64,000 nucleotides of DNA from Pelodera strongyloides (Eukaryota; Nematoda; Chromadorea; Rhabditida; Rhabditidae), in NCBI GenBank assembly GCA_036852015.1, contig JAANDG010000491.1, forward strand, positions 47,748 to 111,747, read 5' to 3'. Both the position numbers and the translations under genes were made by a program. Below are positions 51,677 to 63,474 of the stretch, piece by piece. Each line of letters begins with the position of its first letter. The first letter of the stretch is position 1. Under the pieces are notes generated by a model. The model saw only the letters and a list, made by a program, of their open reading frames with translations, ran no database searches and was not told the DNA's origin.

Positions 51677-51766
51677 GAAATATTTTAGCTGGCGGGTTCG
51701 CGGGTAGAAATATTTTAGCTGGGCGGGTTCGCGGGTGCAAATATTTTAGCTGGCGACCCGCCTAAG
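51677..51766. repeat. 37-bp tandem repeat (GGAAATATTTTAGCTGGCGG)
   Basis: Three copies of AAATATTTTAGCTGG separated by GCGGGTTCGCGGGT. GC-rich and AT-rich halves alternate. Similar GGCGGACCGCC / AGCGAAAATAAT words occur at 49567-49665. Confidence 0.85.
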
Positions 51767-52697
51767 ACGAACAGAGTAACTGCACATTGTAATGTAGCTT
51801 AATTGTCGTGCTGCGGTAATTCTTGCCTGTGAAAACTAAAACACAACGTATGTACGCTGTCAACAAGCCTGAATCGCTCAGATCGTGGAAAAATGTCAGC
51901 CTGCCACTGCGGAAGGCTCTCTTTGTATCTTTGTAATACCACTATCCCACTAAATTTTAAATAAAGTTCTTCATCCATCGTAATAATTAGTTCCATCAAG
52001 AAGACAAATATTATTTCCAAACGTTTATTTGGCACAATCACATCAATATACACTCTTTGCCTAAAAAATCGTTCATTCTTTACCGGGAAATAAACCGAAC
52101 TATCAGTCATCAGTCACTGCTAACGGTTCATATGCACGCAGCCAATGAACTGATTTATACATATTCCCGGCTACGCTACAACTACACTCTTATTTACAAA
52201 CGTACAGAAAGTGAACCCCTATATTCCTATACACGTTGTACAATACTCCAGGCATACTCTCGCATGAGCAGACATAAAAAGGCAGCATTCTTTGGATAAA
52301 CTAAAAAAAAAATACTATAGAGGTTACAAAGTGGTGGGAATACGGAGCAGATACTCACAGAACGTAACAACTGATAATACCAAGCAACCAATATTCTCTG
52401 CGTTGTCTTATTATATAAAGCTATATATCTTTATTATTACTTATTACATCATATTGTATTACAAACCGATGTGACTAGGATTCAGATTCTACTTCTGAAA
52501 CCCTACTTCGATCGCTGAGGGAAAATTGGAAGTCGCAACTGATAATATCAAAACATACTTCTATGGGCAAGACCATAAACGGAATATAGACTAAAGTATA
52601 CACCACTGGCTTAAACCTAATAAAAAGGAAAATAAGAAACTAAGAAGGCAACCAGTGCACGAATATGTAACATTATCTCTACTTCTAACAGTTCATA

Positions 52698-52829
52698 GGC
52701 CGTATTCACCAACACACGAGGAGCCCTCCCAGGCTCACGAGCGCTCTGAATCTCTTCTGCTCTCTCTACGCACTCTTTAACTCCCTGGGGAGGCCAGGGG
52801 GGGCTCCCTGCGTGTTAGTGAATATGGCG
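52698..52829. mobile_element. fold-back element, family H, copy 2
   Basis: GGCCGTATTCACCAACACAC pairs with GCGTGTTAGTGAATATGGC, with the interior GAATCTCTTCTGCTCTCT as in 7421-7555. Confidence 0.75.
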
Positions 52830-52995
52830 TCTGCATTCAGACCTTTCATATCATGACTTCCTCCTACTGACTGACTACCGAGGTACATACACAAAAATAC
52901 GTTAAGGCTAAAACAAAACTCACGCACACGTACTAATCCTAATAAAACGTAGTGTCTATTCACAATACAATACCTAAGTCTAAAACGCCCTGACT

Positions 52996-55900
52996 CTAAC
53001 CTCCTCTAAAGAAAGCAAATGCTAATGGGATGGTCACACCAATTGCAGCATACACGAACACCACCGACAGTAATGTTTGTAACTTCATTTTCGACTCCAA
53101 TTTACGTTCCGTTTCGTCCAATAATCGCTCCATCTCATTGCCAACGTAAACCTAAAAAGGATATACAGTATTCCTTGCAAGCCGTTCGTAAAATCCGAAA
53201 TATACTTACGGTAACAAAGACCCTATTTTAAAAAGGAAATAATGTGTACTTTGACTGCGACTACTGTTTCCTAGAGTAGTCACTGAGCTTCCAATTACAG
53301 TATATTATCGCCCAAGTAAAGCGAAATACCGGCCGGTTTTTGAAACACATCGTGGACAACGGAATTCCTACGTACTTATGCTAATTTACCCGAATTTAAC
53401 TCGATTTTTTATTCTAATTTATATTCATTTGCATAAGCTACACAAGAATGCTGGTGTACTCAATGCGTTTCAAACACCGGCCGGTATTTCGCTTTAAAAA
53501 GGACATGTATATTTTGAATGCGACTACTGTTTCCTAGAGCACCGTACTAGTAACTAAGCTTACAAATACAGTATTTATCGTCCAATTTTTTTGATAGTGC
53601 ATTTTCATCTGTTTTATTTGTTTGTATTATTATCCACTTATTCGTTGTTAATGACCTTATATTGTCAAAAAAACGTGCGCGATACTTTGTTGTCGTAATA
53701 AATGTTATGCTAATTAAAGTAGACAACTGACCACGTTTTCCGGTTGTTGGAGGGCGTGATCCAGCTTCGCTAACCTCGCCAATTCCTCCATTTGTGAGGC
53801 TAGACGCTCGTTTTCGGCGCGAATTTGAGATAGCGCCTGCAAAGAAACACATACGTTTAGGTTCACAGTTCACAGCAACCATAGAATAGAGACTAACACT
53901 AGTTTGATATAACACGTGTTTTCAAACACTATTGAAACATTTCGAATTACCTCATTTTTCGTTTATTATTATAACTTTCACACGCTACACACCAATCTCT
54001 GACCTAAACAACGAACGGACCAAACTACCACACATCCATAGCATAAAACACCCCGCCAAATGCGACGATCACCTCCCGATCCGTAATGCATTGTATGCAA
54101 ATTAGTCTAAATCATCTTCCCAAAATGTTGAGATGCGGACCTAATTTATTCCCTGCACACATCACAAAAACAGTCCTCAAATCCTTACCTTTTCCGCATC
54201 AGCAGTGTCAATGTGCAGATGTTTTGGAGTGACTTGTAGTGAATCGGCATGCAAGGACTCTTTCAATTCACACAGAAAAGCAGACACCTAAATCAGAAGT
54301 TCTAATAAATAGAGTAAGACTTATCGGTTACGAAAGGAAGTACAGTGTCCCACTAGGGAAAATATTTCTCTCTGTGAAAAGTTACTCGTTATTCATTTTC
54401 TTTTTACACAAATGAAGCAATATTTGCTAGCTGTACTTGTCTCGTCACATGCATAGCTCGAAGTAAACAACCTATCGACACGTTGTGTCAGGTTGATGGT
54501 AAAAAAACAAAGTATATAAAAATTAACCAAATCAACAAATTTGTTAACTTATATAAGCTTTGTAAGCGCACCTTATCGTTGTGTTCCTGTAAGGCTGTGG
54601 CCATTTCCTTCGCTGTTTCATTTGTCGCCGGAAGCATTTCGCGAAAACGACGCATACGAAGCTCATTGCCTAAATTTAAGCGTCAATGTCTTATGTCTAG
54701 GCGGTAAAACAGTTTGTGGCAGGGCACAAATACCTCCCGTGCATAAATGATGATAGCCCACCTAGTTTTAGCTTAATTGCTAGAAACGTTTGAGGGAATG
54801 TATCAATAGCCCGTATTCTCGGGCGCACGGAAATTTTCCGTCGCGGAACACGTTCCGTTCCGCGAAAAGAGTGGTATTCTCGAAAAAACGGAGCGTGTAG
54901 TTTGTAGTCTGCAAATTTCCGTTCGGCAAAACGGAATTTTTTTCCATACAAAAATTTCCCCGAGGTTTTTGGGTGGGAAATCACGACGGAAATTTTCCGT
55001 TGCTTTATTTTTACTTTATTTCTTTTGTAATTTTTGGTTATTTGTTTTTCTTTCACCTTTTTTATTTTTAAAGAATAATTTTTGTTAAATTTACAGTTCG
55101 TTAGTGAAAAATTAAGCACATAAATGCTGGAAATTTGCTATAACTCTTTAAACAAAGAACAAATGTTTTAATTTATATATAAAAACAATAAAACATTATA
55201 GTATAAACTCAAAACATGAAAGTTTTAAACTACATGGAACATGTTCCGTTCGATTCGCATTCTGGCGCCCATCCAGAGCGGAACCAGTTCCGCAGCGGAA
55301 GATTTCCGTGCGGATATTTTCCCGGAACATGTTCCCATTTTTGAAGTTCCGTGCAGCCCGAGAATACGGGCTAATAAAACCATGCAATATTCGCAGGAAA
55401 TGGTCTACATTGGAGGTGTTTGATGCTACAGCTACGCACTTATGCTCAGCTTAAAGGGACAGGCCAGGCCCATCAAAGTAAACCTATATTTACGAAACGT
55501 TCATAATGTATATAAAGCATTTTTATTACAATATATACAAACCAAATTTCACCTTCTTTCGCCCTCGAGGACTTTTTCCTATGTGCTCATCCGCATATGT
55601 ATACCATAAAGCTGCAGACTTCCAAGGTGTATATGCAAATTTAGCTCGCATTTTAATTTCTTGATAAATTTGCGTAGACAGCTTCGATCTCTGCAGTTTT
55701 ACGGTATACATATGTGGATGAGCACATCGGAAAAAGTCCTCGAGGGCGAAAGCAGGTGAAATTTGTATTTGGTTTGTATATATTGTAATAAAAATGCTCT
55801 ATATACATTATGAATACTTCGTAAATATAGGTTTACTTTGATGGGCCTGTCCCTTTAATACAAGAAACAAATGAATGTTTCTTTCCAAATAAACGCACCA

Positions 55901-57841
55901 AACTGTGACTTAAAGCGAAATACCGGCCTGTTTTTGAAACACATCGAGTACACCTGCACTTATGCAGCTTACGCACATGAGCATAAATTAGAATAAAACT
56001 CAATTCGAGCAAATTAGCATAAATACATAAGAATTCAGCTGTCCACGATGCGTTTCAAAAACCGGCCGGCAATTCGCTTTAACGAGCTTACCTATGCTTG
56101 TTCCGATGATACCGAGAAGAGCTCCAGTTAGCGATGCGCTCACCGACCACCACTTGGTTTTCTCCGCTCGTTCACGCTCTTTCTCGTGACTTTCGCGAAC
56201 CCTAATATAACATCAATAAGAACAGTATTATGTGCCTTTGTGAGATTTTATATACTCAAATGCATGTAAAGGAACCCGAAACGCCCGTATAATTTTGAAA
56301 CCATAAAAGTTATGTTGAGGGTTTATATTAAAATATTAAATATTTATTGACACATTAAGAATGTGTGCATCAATATGATGAAAGATATTCAGCGACAATT
56401 GAATGGCCGTAGTTTTAATTAATTAGCGGGCTATTGAACGGGTAACTAAATATGCACCACAACATCGAAGTTGAGACACCGGCCGGGAAACGCATCGTGG
56501 ACAACTGAGTTCTTACGTATTTGGTATTTATGCTAATTTACTAGAATTTAGCTCGATTTTTCATTGTAATTCATGTTAAAGCGAAATCATTTGCATAAGC
56601 TGCACAAGAATTAAGAATGCTGGTGTACCCTATGCGTTTCAAAAACCGGCCAGTATTTCGCAAGACCCTAAAGAAGACCTAAAGAAAACTAACCGCGTAC
56701 TGAGAAGATGGAACGCCTCTCTTTCAGTTGTTTCGAATTGCTCAAATTCATCCAGAACTCCACGTTCCCTCTTTATCAACTGGTGTTCCTCTGTTAATAG
56801 GTGGAGGTATCTAAACTGATTATAGGTTTAAGTGGCAAATCGTAACTATGAAAAATGCTGGATGCGGCTTCTTGTTTAGAATCGACAAGTATTGTAATTT
56901 CATCCCATAGGGCGCATTCGGGATGGACATTTTCCGGAAAAGAAAAGAAAAAAAGGTTCGAGATGGACACCGAGAAAAAAATAATACACGCAAAATAATT
57001 GTCGAAAATGCAATTGTACCGTAATTGAAACTAAAATCAATCGATCATTGCATGCATGTGTATGCGTGGCAATTGCATTCTTTTCTGGTGAAATCCATCT
57101 CGAACCAAAAGTTTTCTTTTTCTTTTCCGGAAATGTCCATCTCGAATGCGCCCATACAATTTCCAGCAAATGGTCGCAGGCAAAAGATCACAAAATGGAT
57201 TGAATACCAACGTATATTGATGTCTCACCTATCCTCACCGCGAGCAGTCCTATCAAGTTCAACGTGAATTTCCTTCAGCTTTCGTTGGATCTGTTTCAAC
57301 TCCGATTGCTTTTGACGTCTGGCAAGTTGCGCCTCATTCAGACGGTTTTCCCACTGAATTATTTAGTTATTCTTTACATCGAATCCTTGAATCCTTCACC
57401 CATAACCGTATGCACGAACATGCGCCCAGCCTCCCAGTGGGGGTGAGAGAAAGCGAGGAAGAAAGAGCACGAAAATTTCTCCCAACCGGGAGGGCTCCCA
57501 CTCTTCGTCCACCGTTTTCGAAGGTGAGAATGAACCTCAATCCCATAGATCAAGAATGAATATGGATGGATACTTTGAATTTTAACGTCCACCCACTCTA
57601 TCGACATAATTTTGAGCATAGAAGGTGCAAGAGTCGTAAGGCCCACCTCCATAACACCAGCCTGTGCTGCTTTCACGCCCTTTACTCCGATGAACTCTTC
57701 GTACGCATCGACAACACTTTCCATTGAAGCTCTGATTCTTGACCTCGGAACTTCCGCCGGCACGGACGTAGATTGTACACGTGAAGCTGACCACAGGACA
57801 GATCGTCCACGTATTAAGAGCACCCGCGATATGGACTTCAT
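52996..57841 (-). CDS. CCDC51: mitochondrial coiled-coil membrane protein, CCDC51/MITOK family
   Basis: Eight exons: 57841-57647, 57353-57229, 56810-56694, 56201-56092, 54669-54572, 54287-54189, 53836-53732, 53151-52996. They total 1005 nt and 334 residues, with every joint in phase. The N-terminus ([20 protein letters not shown]) is a likely mitochondrial targeting sequence. [49 protein letters not shown] and [11 protein letters not shown] match the order of motifs in human CCDC51 (MITOK), the pore-forming subunit of the mitochondrial ATP-sensitive potassium channel. Two membrane spans are visible: one around [18 protein letters not shown], and a C-terminal one ([21 protein letters not shown]) before the FRGG end. 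Coiled coil lies between and before them. The ATG is 1 nt after an acceptor (ccaatatag), as expected for trans-splicing. It is divergent from the SOSS-B gene. Family assignment is strong; channel function is carried over from mammals. Confidence 0.88.
53317..53496. mobile_element. family B fold-back element
   Basis: The termini are GTAAAGCGAAATACCGGCCG and CCGGTATTTCGCTTTAA. It lies in the last MITOK intron. Confidence 0.92.
54809..55371. mobile_element. fold-back element with TA target duplication (GCCCGTATTCTCGGGC)
   Basis: The termini GCCCGTATTCTCGGGC and GCCCGAGAATACGGGC are exact inverted copies flanked by TA on both sides. Inner sequences repeat GGAAATTTTCCG, GAACACGTTCC and their inverses. 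The TA duplication fits a Tc1/mariner-type mobiliser, unlike the TTAA families elsewhere. It lies in MITOK intron 4. Confidence 0.88.
55451..55858. mobile_element. large fold-back element, family A, copy 2
   Basis: The ends TTAAAGGGACAGGCC and GATGGGCCTGTCCCTTTAA enclose arms of about 170 bp containing CGCCCTCGAGGACTTTTTCC and its complement. The outer 50 bp match 4503-4951; the middle differs. It lies in MITOK intron 4. Confidence 0.88.
55912..56082. mobile_element. family B fold-back element 7 bp from MITOK exon 4 donor
   Basis: TTAAAGCGAAATACCGGCCT and CCGGCAATTCGCTTTAA terminate it. The TTAA end is 7 bp from the GT at 56091-56090. Confidence 0.92.
56465..56665. mobile_element. degenerate family B element
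   Basis: GACACCGGCCGGGAAACGCATCG and GCGTTTCAAAAACCGGCCAG arms flank the usual ATTTATGCTAATTTACTAG interior. A stray TTAAAGCGAAAT lies in the middle (about 56575), suggesting a rearranged or nested copy. The right end is about 28 bp from the MITOK exon 3 donor. Confidence 0.8.
56908..57154. mobile_element. fold-back element (GGGCGCATTCG...CGAATGCGCCC)
   Basis: GGGCGCATTCGGGATGGACA with TTTTCCGGAAAAGAAAAG pairs with CTTTTCCGGAAATGTCCATC and CGAATGCGCCC. Arms are about 75 bp. It lies in MITOK intron 2. Confidence 0.85.
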
Positions 57842-58443
57842 TCTATATTGGAATGAATTAGAGTTAGCGATAGCAGTTAATGCAGAAACTTTATTTACTT
57901 ATTAACGAACACGAACACAGTCTGGCGTAAAACACAAAAGTATGATACAAAATGTGGCAGTGGCTCTTTTTTAAAAAGTGAAGCAGATAAATAAAAACAA
58001 AAGTAACTAAATTAAATAATATAAAGAATATGAAATTTGTTTTATATATTTTTGCAAAAGTGCACTTTCGGCAAAATCGTCTTTCGTTTTGAGACTTTTA
58101 TTAGCGCACTCGTGCACTAAGTGTGCATTATAAAAAAATTATTTTCGATTTGTGACGGCCGACCGACAAAGACCTTGATTTAGATTGTTTCTCGTGCTTA
58201 TATCTTTCCTCTATTTTCACTTCACGTTGTTCAATACGTTCACAATGATTGGAAGTTGCTGTGTGCCATGGGGCGTCATCGTCATGGCGGTGAAACCGGC
58301 CAAAGACAACGAGCATATGGTTACACTCAAATTTCGTTTCATCTTATGTATTGTTCTTTCTAATAATACGTTCTTTACATCGTGATTGAACTAAGTTAGT
58401 TTGTATTTATGCAATGTTGGGTAGTATTCGCACCAAATTACAG
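57842..58443. promoter_or_regulatory. shared divergent promoter region of MITOK and SOSS-B genes
   Basis: The start codons of the two genes face away from each other across 603 bp with no supported exon between. Both ATGs directly follow splice acceptors, so the real transcription starts lie inside this interval. The short open frame from 58242 (MIGSCCVPWG...) has no splice or homology support. Confidence 0.55.
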
Positions 58444-58444
58444 G

Positions 58445-60406
58445 ATGGCTAACATTCCCAACGCCCCTCAAATGTTGGACGGTAAACAAATAATGATCAA
58501 TCAAGTGCAGCCGTTGATGAAGAACTTTTCCCTCGTTGGAATCGTCATCCGCAAAGGTATACATCGTATTTTCCTAGATGGTCTGGTCCGATGACTGCTG
58601 CGACCCACTCTTTTGATTGCTAACAACATCATTATATCTTGTCCGCACATTCAGCTGCTCTCTAAATTAAAAGTCCCTTTAATTGTTTCTCAAAATGCCA
58701 GTGTCATTGTCAGTTTAATAATACTATTAAATACTGCCTGATATGAGCAGGGCACCAATCGTGTATTTATACCCTGACTACATATTTAGCAGGCTGGAAT
58801 ATATTTTAGGAGTTGTACGTAGGATGACCGCTGGTAACGAAATCCATACACTGCGTATTGCTGATGGAACCGGTAGTATCAATGTGTCTATAATGACGGG
58901 CGAATACGAACCACTAATACAGCCTGGTGACGTTCTACGCATGAAGAATCTTTACACTAATATTTTCAAGGTGAGTAAGAGAGCCAGATCCATTATGAAA
59001 TTATGACCCATTTCTAACCTTTACCAGGTTAGGTGAGCTAACGCTTTGGGTTGTTAGATAGTGTTTCCTGTACGTTGACCCATGCCTTGCCTTGTAAGTA
59101 TGCAAATGAGGAGAATGGGGCAGGGGGCAGGTCGCACGAACCCGGTCATAGGCATAGGGCGTGGTTGGAACGATATTCTCCCGATAGTTTCCTGAATTTC
59201 TGAGTCATGCCTTCATTTTCCTTCTCAATTGTGTAGGTGTTATGCAATTGAGATATGTGGCGGGGTCTAGTGGGTTCTAGTCGCCCTGAGAAATTAAAGG
59301 CTTTCCATAAAATCTGACGGAGTGCACGTAAACATGTAGAGAAAGTCCTCATTTCTCGTACATATCATATTCTTAACATACAATTTCAGGGACAAATGAC
59401 CGTCACTTGTGGCCGCCAAAGCGAATTAGCTCGAGTGGGAGAATTTCACTTCCCGTTCACGGAAACACCCAACTTTAGTGAATATAGTCAAGAATTGTTC
59501 AACGCGCATCCAAATATGAAGTGGGTTCTTCCCTTTCCTAATATCATACGATTTTTTTATATGTATACTTATTAGGTTATAGAGTTTCTAGCAATAAATG
59601 TACTTCCGTAAGGTGGCGAACCATCAGTCTACTAACAGTCTGACAGAGTGTACGCAAACTTTCAATTTAAAATCTTTTCAGGAGTTTTAGATCAGTCATT
59701 GGTTGGAATATTTGTATTTTGAATACAGATCTAATGCGTATGTGTAGTTTGAAGTAGGTTGTTTATTCCATCCATGATATAAGTAATTTTCGTTGTAGAA
59801 AAACTAGTCAAATTCCGCCACCTCACGACGGAAGTCAGGGAGGCGGTCCGCCACTACAGCACGACCCGCGACATGGCAATAAGGATCCTCGGGTAGGCTT
59901 TATTTTTAAATAAGTGTAAGGGCGTCACTATTGCATCAATCGGAATGCTTGGGCGTAACGTACATTATGCAAATTTACAAACATGCAATCGAGTAAACAA
60001 AAATTCCTATTGTTGTGGGTGATACAGGAGAACAGAAGGCTCTGAGTTCTGACTGACCACTTAGTGGAAAAAACCACCTCTGTTTACGCAGATAACTTGT
60101 GCTCATGTCAACGGTTCAAAGCGAAATAACGGCCGGTTTTTGAACCGCATCTCAAGTACTTGCATTCCTGTGCATTTATGCGAACTGGGTTCTAATTGTA
60201 GTCTAGTTTTTATTCTAATTTTTGCTCAGTTGCTTATGATGCATACGAAAGCAGGTGCACGCAATGCGTTTCAAAAAACTGGCCGGTATTTCTCTTTAAT
60301 ACACAAATATTTAATTTAGCAAGCTCCAACGATGCCTCCAAATCTAGGCATGCGTCCCGGACAAAAATTCGCGAATAAAGATCCGCGTTTGGCACGGTCG
60401 CAGTGA
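58445..60406 (+). CDS. NABP: SOSS complex subunit B (single-stranded DNA-binding protein, hSSB/NABP family)
   Basis: Five exons, 58445-58556, 58810-58970, 59390-59520, 59799-59892 and 60320-60406, give 194 residues, with all joints in phase. A single OB fold occupies about residues 20-120: MKNFSLVGIVIRK, HTLRIADGTGSINVSIMTGE, LIQPGDVLRMKNLYTNIFKG, TVTCGRQSELARVGEFHFPF and ETPNFSEYSQE correspond strand by strand to human SSB1/SSB2. The tail is Pro/Gly/Gln-rich and basic (PPPHDGSQGGGPPLQHDPRH, then NKDPRLARSQ), as in the family. In animals this protein binds ssDNA and, with INTS3 and SOSS-C, promotes double-strand-break repair; it also works with Integrator. The ATG lies 2 nt after an acceptor (aattacag), suggesting trans-splicing. 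Confidence 0.92.
60118..60300. mobile_element. family B fold-back element
   Basis: AAAGCGAAATAACGGCCGGT and CTGGCCGGTATTTCTCTTTAA terminate it. The left TTAA has changed to TTCA. It lies in the last SOSS-B intron and ends about 20 bp before its acceptor. Confidence 0.9.
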
Positions 60407-60745
60407 GACTTTTTGGAATAACTAGCATATTTCTGAGATGTGTTTGACGTTTTGTTATTTTGTCCAAATTAACTAATTTGATTATTCTTAAGTTCGGCAT
60501 ATTTAATTTAAAGTTTTATATGCTTCGTGCGATGAGACGAGTCAGCAGTCGGGTCACTTTTATGCGTATTTCTATGAGTTTTGGAGAATTTAACTTATTT
60601 AACTATTTCCGCATTACCTTTTTACAGTATGGTTCATTATTATATGTTATCAATGTTTGGACCGTAATCTACTTTTCAGTGTTTTTCGCTACGCCCACCC
60701 TGGGGTGAATATATTATGTGTGTAGATAAATATTGTATTTAGTTC

Positions 60746-60751
60746 AATAAA
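60746..60751 (+). terminator. AATAAA polyadenylation signal of SOSS-B
   Basis: AATAAA in AGTTCAATAAATAG, about 340 bp past the stop, is the first plus-strand hexamer after the stop apart from the AATAAA inside the last coding exon. Confidence 0.5.
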
Positions 60752-60759
60752 TAGTTTTC

Positions 60760-61860
60760 CTAGAAGGGTTCTTTGTCACTCATGGTTGTTCCATGGCTTT
60801 ATATCATTGGATTTTTATTTCAACTTTCGATTTGATTTATTTCATTTGTCGTATTGTTTGTGCGTTTGTGGGTGTTTTCGTGACTTTCAACTTGTTCAGA
60901 TTTCTGTATCGTGGTGTGCCGCCGAAATATACGTACTCGTTTGTAAATAGGATTTGGTGAGTTTTATAATTGTTGGCTTTTTTAATTGATAGGTTTTTTT
61001 CGTGGATTGCATGTTATGTTCTAAATAAGAATCAATATCAATTTTATCATATTATTTAGTCTTTCCAAGTAAGTAACAGGTTGGTTTCATCTCGTGCTCT
61101 TCTCTTTTGTCGGCTTCCGAGAGTGATTTGCATTTTTTTTATCAATTCAAAAAATTCAGCTTGCTTTAGAGGTCAGTAATTCAGAAACGTTTACTGTATC
61201 AGTTTTTCTGATAAATCGATTTATATTGTAACTGTATACTGTAACCATTTCAAAGCGGTTAGTGAGTTAATCGCATACATCACCCTTATTATTCAATTTA
61301 TGCTAGCAGAATAGTGATATTCCATACATCTCCTTTCACAATCTCATTTTTTTTATATCTATACAATTGTGGCGGATTATGTTCCATCCAATTAGACCCC
61401 GCTCTCCGAGATGTTATCTGGTTATCTCTAGTCTCTAGTCTGTGCGAAACCTACCGTAGTTCTGCCGCATGCTGTCTTTCCTTCCCAGAATCGATGTCCG
61501 ATAACATGCTCCAATTGCTCTCTTTAGGTTCTTTTCTCTATGAAAGTGTTCCTCGAATACATAAGTAGTTTCCCCCAGTGCGTATTGATTTGAGTTGTTA
61601 GTTACTTTCGGGACTGAGAGAAGCTTTAGTCTTGAGTTATTTGCCATCTAAATCTATTGTGAAGCCAATTTGAGAATACACGTTAATACGATCTGTAGTT
61701 GGTTTTTGGTTATTTGCTTCTTTTAAATCTGCGTAATTCCACCTGTTTGTATGGCAAACACTTTTGCTGTCTTTCTTTGATGCGCATGCTTTTCAAGGGA
61801 TAATTTTATATCATGTACGTATGTAGAACTTCATATAGACGTGTTGTTTCCTAGTAAATA
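60760..61860. other. intergenic stretch with no supported gene
   Basis: T-rich on the plus strand. The longest frame (61314-61568) has no splice sites or recognisable motif. I see nothing else in it. Confidence 0.5.
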
Positions 61861-62710
61861 AAATGAGACGAAATTATTTTGTCCATTTCCTCCTTGGCTT
61901 TGTGCCAGATACCGTAACCGTTTTCGTTGCGGGACCCATCAGCACGCAGGGTATATAAGGCGAGCGGCGGCGCTCACCGGTCATTCGGCGTCGTGTTTTT
62001 GGTGCGTGCGGTTGTCCGTGTTTTGTTGCCGTTTTTTGTTTTTGTTTGTTTTGAATTTTATTTTTCAGGGCTTCTGTGATACGTTTGACTGAAATATGGA
62101 TCAGTGCAAGGTTTTGATTGAAGAAAGGCTCCGTGAAATCGGAATTACCGTCTAGAACATGGCTCCCGGCGAGGTTTAGACTAGAAGAAGGCTCAGGTGG
62201 CGGAACACCAGCTTGCTGTATTCATGTCAGGTTTGTTCCACTTTATTTTCGCTTTAACCCGTTTTTCACGCTTTTTGGTGCCTGTTTTTTTATGGCCGCT
62301 GTTCAGGCTCGTTTCTGCGTTAGTTTGGCCGGTAGCTTCTGATTTTTTTATTGCAGGTCCCGAAACGTTACACACACGCGCACTTCGACAGGAGCAAGGA
62401 ATCCATGAATGCAACGCAGCAGATTCGAAAAATGGATTTTTTTAAACATCTGTTTAATAAATTGTTTATGCCTGTAATATGTTTCCTCGTTTGTGTGGTT
62501 TACAGTCTTTCCGCTTTAAAAAAATGGTGATTTGCATCCTTCCTTCTTTTTTTGTAAAAAAAATACGTTGCCTGGCGTCTGTTTTCGAAAATATAAACTT
62601 CGCGCCAAAATTTAAATTCAAATTTTGTCTGCGGGTCGCGCGGGGATAGTCGGGATACGGTATCTGGCACAAAGCCAAGGAGGAAATGGACAAATGATTT
62701 CGTCTCATTT
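61861..62710. mobile_element. 850-bp element with 55-bp inverted ends and internal promoter/exon-like features
   Basis: Left end AAATGAGACGAAATTATTTT then GTCCATTTCCTCCTTGGCTT pairs with the complementary right end closing CAAATGATTTCGTCTCATTT; about 55 bp match with two or three differences. Inside is a TATA box (GGTATATAAGGC, about 61951), a strong acceptor (attttatttttcag, about 62069) followed by an ATG at 62097 with a 19-codon frame, a gtttgt donor after TTCATGTCAG (about 62229), a second acceptor (tttattgcag, about 62356) and an AATAAA (62455). It looks like a decayed or deletion derivative of a spliced transposase or captured gene. I recognise no transposase motif. Confidence 0.7.
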
Positions 62711-63474
62711 TTTGTGTTAGTTGTTTCCAGCTGGCAATTGCACTTAATTTATTATTCAGCTGTAGTGTTTGTGCAGAGTTTATACACTAGTTTGCACTTT
62801 TCAGCGCTGTATGTATTTATAACGACCTCAGTTCTGCGGACCCACTGAGAGAGACTAAATAAACAAAAGGTGCCTCGTTAGGAAGGTGAGTCATATCGTC
62901 AAATGTTCTAACTCGTCTGTTAGTTTTTTTATTTCGATAGTGATTAAGTGACCTGATTGTTATGCTGGATATCAATATCAACTATAAGTTCTCTAAAGAT
63001 ATGCTTTATTCCTAAATTCACAATGAATGTATAATCAAAAAAGTATATGGAGCCGATGGAGCGGTCGGTGTGTTATTTTAAGGGAGCGTCGTGGCGCGGT
63101 ATTTGTGTTGTAGTGTTGCATTGTTTGACTATAGAATTGTGCCCGTGCCCGTAACCCTGAAATCTATGCGATTTTGCGATTGCGAGTGTGTGAGGAGATT
63201 AGTATTAGTGGCTATATGAATTAGAAATGATATGGCTTCTATCTATTTCAAAAGAAAGTAAATAATGGAAACGTAGTATGCGGAAAAGTGTAAAGAAGAG
63301 TGTAGATAAATAAAGTGTATCATGTTCTTTAGCGTGATAACCCCTATAATATCTATAACATATTCGATTATATGAAAACCTTTTTATGTCTGTGATCGAA
63401 TTCTATCACTGATTGTAGCGAAGAGCATTTTTTTGGCTGATGAACTATTGTACTATTATTTATAGGTTGTGAAA

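Noticed and set aside
51799..52110. 103-codon minus-strand frame (ending FSFHRQELPQHDN)
   Set aside because: No splice partners in phase and no recognisable motif. It could be a decayed transposon frame, but that cannot be supported.
58242..58382. Open frame MIGSCCVPWGVIVMAVKP... between MITOK and SOSS-B
   Set aside because: Short, no splice acceptor at its start that would make it a gene, and no homology. It lies in the presumed shared promoter.
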